Below are positions 35,288 through 38,991 of a DNA stretch of 38,991 nt, in pieces (position 1 is the stretch's first letter; each line of letters begins with the position of its first letter). The stretch is taken from the NCBI GenBank assembly GCA_948688495.1, contig CAPQSW010000025.1:1-38991 (forward strand), in the 5' to 3' direction. Below the pieces are notes generated by a model. The model saw only the letters and a program-made list of their open reading frames with translations. It was not told the origin of the DNA and searched no databases. A program made the position numbers and the translations under genes. This stretch comes from an uncultured Lachnospiraceae bacterium. GTDB taxonomy: Bacteria; Bacillota; Clostridia; Lachnospirales; Lachnospiraceae.

Positions 35288-36787
35288 TCAGTCACTGGAA
35301 TCAAGCCCTTCTTCCTGCTCTCTTTGAATCTCCGGGAACGCCGACAGCATGGGCTTTAAATTATATCCCTTAATCTTACGATTCACATAGTTGGCTGTAA
35401 TTTTCACTACCACCGGCGACAATGCGAGGACGCCAATCAGGTTGGGAATCGCCATCAGGCCGTTAAAGGTATCTGACAAATCCCATGCCAGCTCCAGATT
35501 CATGGTAGCTCCAAATACAATAAACACTATAAAAATCACACGGTAAACAATTGTTGCCTTGGAACCAAAAAGGTATTCAAATGCCTTCGTCCCATAATGG
35601 CTCCATCCAAGAACAGTCGAAAACGCGAATAGAAGAATTGCCAATGCAATAAAGGCTGGCCCAAATTTCCCAAATACCGTGGAGAATGCCTCGCCCACCA
35701 GGGCAGAACCCTCCGCAGAGCTGAGCACTTCGCCCGTGTTCAAATCTACCAGTCCGGAAGACAGAACCACAAATGCCGTCAATGTGCAGACAACAATGGT
35801 ATCCGCAAACACCTCAAAGATTCCCCACATTCCCTGGCGAACCGGCTCCTTTACATTAGAACTGGAATGTACCATAACGGAAGATCCAAGACCTGCTTCA
35901 TTCGAGAATACGCCGCGCTTCATTCCCCAGGTAATTGCCAGCTTGATACCAGAACCGACAATACCGCCTCCAACCGCTTTCATGGCAAAGGCCCCTTTGA
36001 ATATAGCGGAAAAGACTGCCCCAAAATGCTCGATATGCAGTACACATACAACCAAAGCTCCCAGAATATAGAGAAGTGCCATCACTGGTACCAGTTTTTC
36101 TGTCACAGAGGCAATTCTCTTAATCCCTCCCAGAATTACCAGTCCGGCAACTACCATCAGAACGATTCCCGTGGCAAGCGTCGGAACATGGAAAGCCGCT
36201 TTCATGTTGCCGGCAATCGAGTTAATCTGGCTCATATTGCCAATTCCAAAAGATGCCATCAGACAAAATACAGAAAACAGAACCGCCAGAATCGCTCCAA
36301 TACCCTTCATGTTTTTCTTTGCACCCAGACCATCTTTTAAATAGTACATGGCGCCGCCGCTCCACTCGCCTTTTTCATTTTTCTTGCGGTAATAGATACC
36401 CAGAACATTCTCGGAATAATTCGTCATCATACCGAAAAATGCAACAATCCACATCCAGAAGATAGCGCCCGGTCCTCCAAAAATCAGTGCAGAGGAAACG
36501 CCTACAATGTTACCCGTTCCTATCGTGGCCGCCAACGCCGTACACATCGACTGAAACTGTGAGATAGACTTATCTCCCGTCCCGGTGTGTTTCGTGATGT
36601 GCCTGTCGGTAAAAATACTGCCCAGCGTGTGTTTCATCCAATAGCCGAAATGTGATATCTGAAACACATTCGTCAGCACTGTCATCAGGATTCCGGTTCC
36701 CACCAGAAGCACCAGCATGGGGATTCCCCAGACGAATCCATTAATCGCGTCATTAACCTTCGTAATCATGTCAATCATACCATTCAC
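35288..36787 (-). CDS. Alanine or glycine:cation symporter (AGCS family)
   Basis: A 499-residue sodium-coupled amino acid transporter with about ten helices. Family marks: NGFVWGIPMLVLLVGTGI near the N terminus, the signature ALAATIGTGNIVGVSSAL, FWMWIVAFFGMMTNYSENVLG, and MKRGVFSNEAGLGSS. Imports alanine or glycine with sodium. AGAGGAG precedes the ATG. Stand-alone gene, convergent with DUF2752; no clear promoter boxes are visible in the 99 bases before it. Confidence 0.94.
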   Translation of the reverse strand: MNGMIDMITKVNDAINGFVWGIPMLVLLVGTGILMTVLTNVFQISHFGYWMKHTLGSIFTDRHITKHTGTGDKSISQFQSMCTALAATIGTGNIVGVSSALIFGGPGAIFWMWIVAFFGMMTNYSENVLGIYYRKKNEKGEWSGGAMYYLKDGLGAKKNMKGIGAILAVLFSVFCLMASFGIGNMSQINSIAGNMKAAFHVPTLATGIVLMVVAGLVILGGIKRIASVTEKLVPVMALLYILGALVVCVLHIEHFGAVFSAIFKGAFAMKAVGGGIVGSGIKLAITWGMKRGVFSNEAGLGSSVMVHSSSNVKEPVRQGMWGIFEVFADTIVVCTLTAFVVLSSGLVDLNTGEVLSSAEGSALVGEAFSTVFGKFGPAFIALAILLFAFSTVLGWSHYGTKAFEYLFGSKATIVYRVIFIVFIVFGATMNLELAWDLSDTFNGLMAIPNLIGVLALSPVVVKITANYVNRKIKGYNLKPMLSAFPEIQREQEEGLDSSD

Positions 36788-36885
36788 TCCTCTTTCCTTT
36801 TGTGCGAGTGCGCATATTATTTTTTATCTTACAGGAAGATGCTTTTGTGCTTTAGCGTGATAAAGTCCCTCCATAAGACAAAATA

Positions 36886-36914
36886 CAGCAGGTAAGCATT
36901 TGTCTTACCTGCTG
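36886..36914 (-). terminator. Terminator of the sigma/anti-sigma operon
   Basis: CAGCAGGTAAG (36886-36896) pairs perfectly with CTTACCTGCTG (36904-36914), loop 7 nt. On the minus strand the stem is followed by TATTTTGTCTT, a T-rich tail, placing it 39 bases after the last gene of the group. Confidence 0.8.
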
Positions 36915-36953
36915 CCATTCCACTAAATAAATTATCATAGTATGACCTGGATG

Positions 36954-37256
36954 TCAATACATCCCCCCTGCATAACTTACAAACCATTCGATCATGCCCA
37001 TTCCCACAGAAAAACATGTCAGAAGAAATACAAGGAAAATCGCCCCGCCATCGTATTTGAGTACTTCCTCCTGCTCCTCTCCCTTACGGATATTGGAAAT
37101 CAGCATTTCACTGCCAAGAGCAATTAAAACAAGCGGCCACAATTTCATAATTACTGCCAATGACAGTGCCGGATAAAACATGTGGACTAAGAACAATCCG
37201 CCAAACACTATCATCAAGATTCCACAGGTAATGCTTCCTACTCTCCTGGTCCTCAT
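36954..37256 (-). CDS. Small membrane protein, LiaI/LiaF transmembrane-like
   Basis: A 100-residue protein with three hydrophobic helices. GILMIVFGGLFLVHMFYP, then MKLWPLVLIALGSEMLI, resembles the LiaI-LiaF-like transmembrane region (also called DUF5668), where the xxWPxxLIxxG motif is typical. The C-terminal wall-binding domain of full LiaF is missing. The start at 37256 follows AAGGAG. Four bases separate it from the 170-residue membrane protein. In other Firmicutes such proteins belong to envelope-stress systems, which fits the sigma/anti-sigma pair upstream. Confidence 0.7.
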   Translation of the reverse strand: MRTRRVGSITCGILMIVFGGLFLVHMFYPALSLAVIMKLWPLVLIALGSEMLISNIRKGEEQEEVLKYDGGAIFLVFLLTCFSVGMGMIEWFVSYAGGMY

Positions 37257-37260
37257 ACCA

Positions 37261-37773
37261 TCACTCCTTCCTGTCCAGTTCCTTTTTCTTCCCACGGATT
37301 AAATAAGCGCCACACCAGATTAACAGGATCGCAATGGCCACCTGTGGAACACCGTCCATAATATCCCAGTAAATTTCATCTGGAAGCAGCCACCTTATAT
37401 ACCCAATCACATAATTCCACAAAATTGCCACGCCGACAATGATAAGTCCCCACGCCAGCAGATTATTCTGTTTCCCTTTCAGCCTGCCTGCCAGAATGTC
37501 CTCATCCAGATGGAATAAATAATCATCCTCCAGTGCATAAAATTCTTCATCCGACATCCCTCTTATATTATGGACGTTGAAAAAACTGTAACACCATAAA
37601 ATTGGCAAAATAAACAGCACGGGCCCTAGATTAAAAAATGATGCAAAAAACACTAACAGCCAAAAAATTGCCATAATGCTGACTCCCTGCCTCATAAATC
37701 CCATATACATTTCTCCTGCACCTGGTATCAGGGAAAAGCAAAAAGTCAAAAATCCACTTTTCTTCCTTGTCAT
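37261..37773 (-). CDS. Membrane protein of the sigma-factor operon (unknown function)
   Basis: A 170-residue protein. N-terminal LTFCFSLIPGAGEMYMGFMRQG resembles the start of TM2-type domains (PGxGxxYxG, described in parts), followed by two helices, a charged middle segment (about 72-105) with an acidic ALEDDYLFHLDED, and two further helices. It ends KKKELDRKE. AGGAGGTAACGAG lies directly before the ATG, a very strong site. I do not recognise a function; position suggests a part in the envelope response controlled by the sigma factor. Confidence 0.75.
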   Translation of the reverse strand: MTRKKSGFLTFCFSLIPGAGEMYMGFMRQGVSIMAIFWLLVFFASFFNLGPVLFILPILWCYSFFNVHNIRGMSDEEFYALEDDYLFHLDEDILAGRLKGKQNNLLAWGLIIVGVAILWNYVIGYIRWLLPDEIYWDIMDGVPQVAIAILLIWCGAYLIRGKKKELDRKE

Positions 37774-37794
37774 CTCGTTACCTCCTGATTTTTG

Positions 37795-38367
37795 TTATTC
37801 TATTTCCTGTATCTCCATACGGAATAATCCATTACTTATATCATTCAAAAAACTGGAAATTTCTCCGCTTTTTTGGTTTAATATCCCGGTAATATCCGGC
37901 TCTTTTTCGGCAAACTCCCTTTCCTGCCTTTGCCGCTCTGTTTTAGAACTGCTGCCCCCCTCTGGCTGTAAATCCTGGATATTGGTTGTCAGCATCAATA
38001 GAAATATGGATGTCATCACTGCAAGCCCCACCTTAAGACTGTACATAAAAAGCTGCATCTGCCGCGATTTCTCTTTAACGTGAACACTCACCTGTACATC
38101 CATCTGCCTTGTCCGCATTAGTATATCTTCTTTCAGATAGGCAGGAGGTTTTGTCGATACTGCCATCCAGTCGGCAAACTGTCCGGCACAGAAGGTACAG
38201 CTTCCGATATGTTCCAGAAACCCTGCTTCTTTCTCTTGGGGCATCTCGCCTGCCAGCCAGTCACAAAACTCCTCCTTTGTGACATGGGGATTTTCTTCTC
38301 TGCCGCCTGTAAATTCATTTCTTCCCACCGTCTGTCTGTCTGCCCCTTTAAGTCTTTCCTCTGTCAT
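37795..38367 (-). CDS. Zinc-finger (zf-HC2) anti-sigma factor
   Basis: A 190-residue single-pass membrane protein. The cytoplasmic N-terminal half has the anti-sigma zinc motif His-x3-Cys-x2-Cys in HIGSCTFCAG, one transmembrane helix lies at about 120-137 (VGLAVMTSIFLLML), and a 50-residue charged tail lies outside. It should hold the co-encoded sigma factor inactive until an envelope signal releases it. Its ATG overlaps the sigma stop by 4 bases (ATGA), typical of sigma/anti-sigma pairs where equal amounts are made. Confidence 0.88.
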   Translation of the reverse strand: MTEERLKGADRQTVGRNEFTGGREENPHVTKEEFCDWLAGEMPQEKEAGFLEHIGSCTFCAGQFADWMAVSTKPPAYLKEDILMRTRQMDVQVSVHVKEKSRQMQLFMYSLKVGLAVMTSIFLLMLTTNIQDLQPEGGSSSKTERQRQEREFAEKEPDITGILNQKSGEISSFLNDISNGLFRMEIQEIE

Positions 38368-38873
38368 CCGGTCGCCCTCCCTTCTAACATTTTGCGTATC
38401 ATTCCCTTCGCCCGGTAAATCTGAGTCTGCACGGTCTTAATTCCTTTTTCTGTTTCCATAGCAATTTCTTTTGCTGTCTTCTCCCGGTAGAAATGTTCCA
38501 TTGCCACTTCTTTATAGGGACTTTTCAGGCTTTGACAGATAGCATATACATACTCTTTGGATTCCTGCTGTAAATATTCCTCCTCAGGGTTTGCCTTCTG
38601 GTCCCTTAATTCTTCAAAATACGTATCTTCTTTTGGTTCACTGCGTCTCTTTGCACTTTTCAGGAAATCCAGCCCCTTGTTCGTGGCTATCCTGCACACC
38701 CATGCCTTCTCATAATCCCGTTGGAAGGTGGCAAGATTTTTATAGATGGATAAAAAAGTTTCCTGTGTCAGATCTTCTGCATCAAACTGGTTTCCTGTCA
38801 TCTTAAAACAAATGGAATATACCAGCCGCTCGTATGTATCCAGAAGATAACTAAAATATTCTTCTTTATCGAT
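38364..38873 (-). CDS. ECF-type RNA polymerase sigma factor, apparent ATC start
   Basis: A 169-residue group 4 sigma factor. Region 2 runs from EEYFSYLLDTYERLVYSIC through DAEDLTQETFLSIYKN; region 4 is at the C terminus with TAKEIAMETEKGIKTVQTQIYRAKG. The first ATG (38801) would remove the first 24 residues of region 2, which are clearly protein-like and family-like. The frame is open upstream, and AAGGAGG lies eight bases before an ATC at 38873, where a start would give the normal N terminus. No ATG, GTG or TTG lies there. Either ATC is used, or the start codon is mutated or misread. It presumably drives its own operon and envelope genes. Confidence 0.85.
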   Translation of the reverse strand: MDKEEYFSYLLDTYERLVYSICFKMTGNQFDAEDLTQETFLSIYKNLATFQRDYEKAWVCRIATNKGLDFLKSAKRRSEPKEDTYFEELRDQKANPEEEYLQQESKEYVYAICQSLKSPYKEVAMEHFYREKTAKEIAMETEKGIKTVQTQIYRAKGMIRKMLEGRATG

Positions 38874-38874
38874 T

Positions 38875-38916
38875 CTATCCGCCTCCTTTTCCCCGGCCTG
38901 ATTGCACCTTTGCCAT
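38875..38916 (-). CDS. 13-residue leader ORF before the sigma factor
   Basis: ATG at 38916 with AAGAAGG eight bases upstream, reading MAKVQSGRGKGGG and stopping at TAG (38875-38877). The sigma ribosome site AAGGAGG lies inside its last codons and the stop ends one base before the sigma ATC. It could feed ribosomes to the unusual start by reinitiation. It may also be chance. Confidence 0.35.
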   Translation of the reverse strand: MAKVQSGRGKGGG

Positions 38917-38955
38917 CAAACGGACCTTCTTTTTTATTTTTCTATCTGTCTGTTT

Positions 38956-38961
38956 ATTATA
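38956..38961 (-). promoter_or_regulatory. Possible -10 box of the sigma operon
   Basis: A perfect minus-strand TATAAT lies 40 bases before the leader ORF. No good -35 lies 16-18 bases upstream (GACAAT is nearest). The window ends at 38991, so an ECF-type promoter further up cannot be checked. Confidence 0.35.
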
Positions 38962-38991
38962 ACGAGAGTGATTTTCTATTGTCTTCAACTA

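Noticed and set aside
1..38991. CRISPR arrays, tRNA or rRNA genes, prophage or conjugation genes
   Set aside because: No regular spaced repeats, cloverleaf-like sequence or phage, integrase or relaxase proteins were recognised on either strand.

Overview
The window reads as a stretch of a Gram-positive, anaerobic, fibre-degrading Clostridia chromosome, most likely Lachnospiraceae. The reasons are the core order murE-priA-def-fmt-yugP-rsmB-rlmN-stp-prkC-rsgA-rpe-thiN, a MurE with the meso-diaminopimelate DNPR motif, strong AGGAGG-type ribosome sites, and a xylan and pentose block with YesM/YesN-type regulators. Taxonomy is inference from gene order and style; no rRNA or tRNA gene was found.

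Layout. 1-960: the 3' end of a YoaP-like acetyltransferase, a GC-rich terminator, an unidentified coding remnant and a YbjQ-family protein whose leader holds a 17-bp tandem repeat. 1054-5353: a pentose module, xylulokinase plus a fucose/arabinose-isomerase-family enzyme, facing a LacI regulator; a perfect 12-bp palindrome lies just downstream of the xylulokinase -10 box. 5459-6469: a secreted protein of four Ig-like (Big_2) repeats. 6579-14061: a minus-strand group of GH10 xylanase, YesM-type kinase, YesN-type AraC regulator and a sugar-binding lipoprotein, with no permease genes in sight. 14145-14252: a 108-bp MITE-like inverted-repeat element. 14620-17135: a MATE exporter and YchF.

17504-20709: LarE (sacrificial sulfur transferase), TcdA (tRNA ct6A dehydratase), an ECF S-component, a DUF4430 lipoprotein and a short FNT-family channel, all on the minus strand. 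20792-34288: a long housekeeping stretch on the minus strand in at least two transcription units: murE to rlmN (promoter 34325-34353), and stp-prkC-rsgA-rpe-thiN (promoter 25968-25996). It covers peptidoglycan synthesis, replication restart, N-terminal formyl handling, rRNA modification, Ser/Thr signalling, ribosome assembly and cofactor synthesis.

34489-35213: a plus-strand pair of small membrane proteins (DUF4234, DUF2752) ending in a strong terminator. 35288-36787: a sodium:alanine symporter. 36954-38873: an ECF sigma factor, zinc-finger anti-sigma factor and two small membrane proteins, a likely envelope-stress module. The sigma gene is odd: homology and a strong ribosome site place its start on an ATC codon, one base after the stop of a 13-residue leader ORF.

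Most of the window is ordinary core genome. The points worth a second look are the sigma-factor start, the MITE-like hairpin, the DUF4430/ECF-S pair next to TcdA-LarE, the permease-less xylan-sensing cluster, and the isomerase/xylulokinase pairing.
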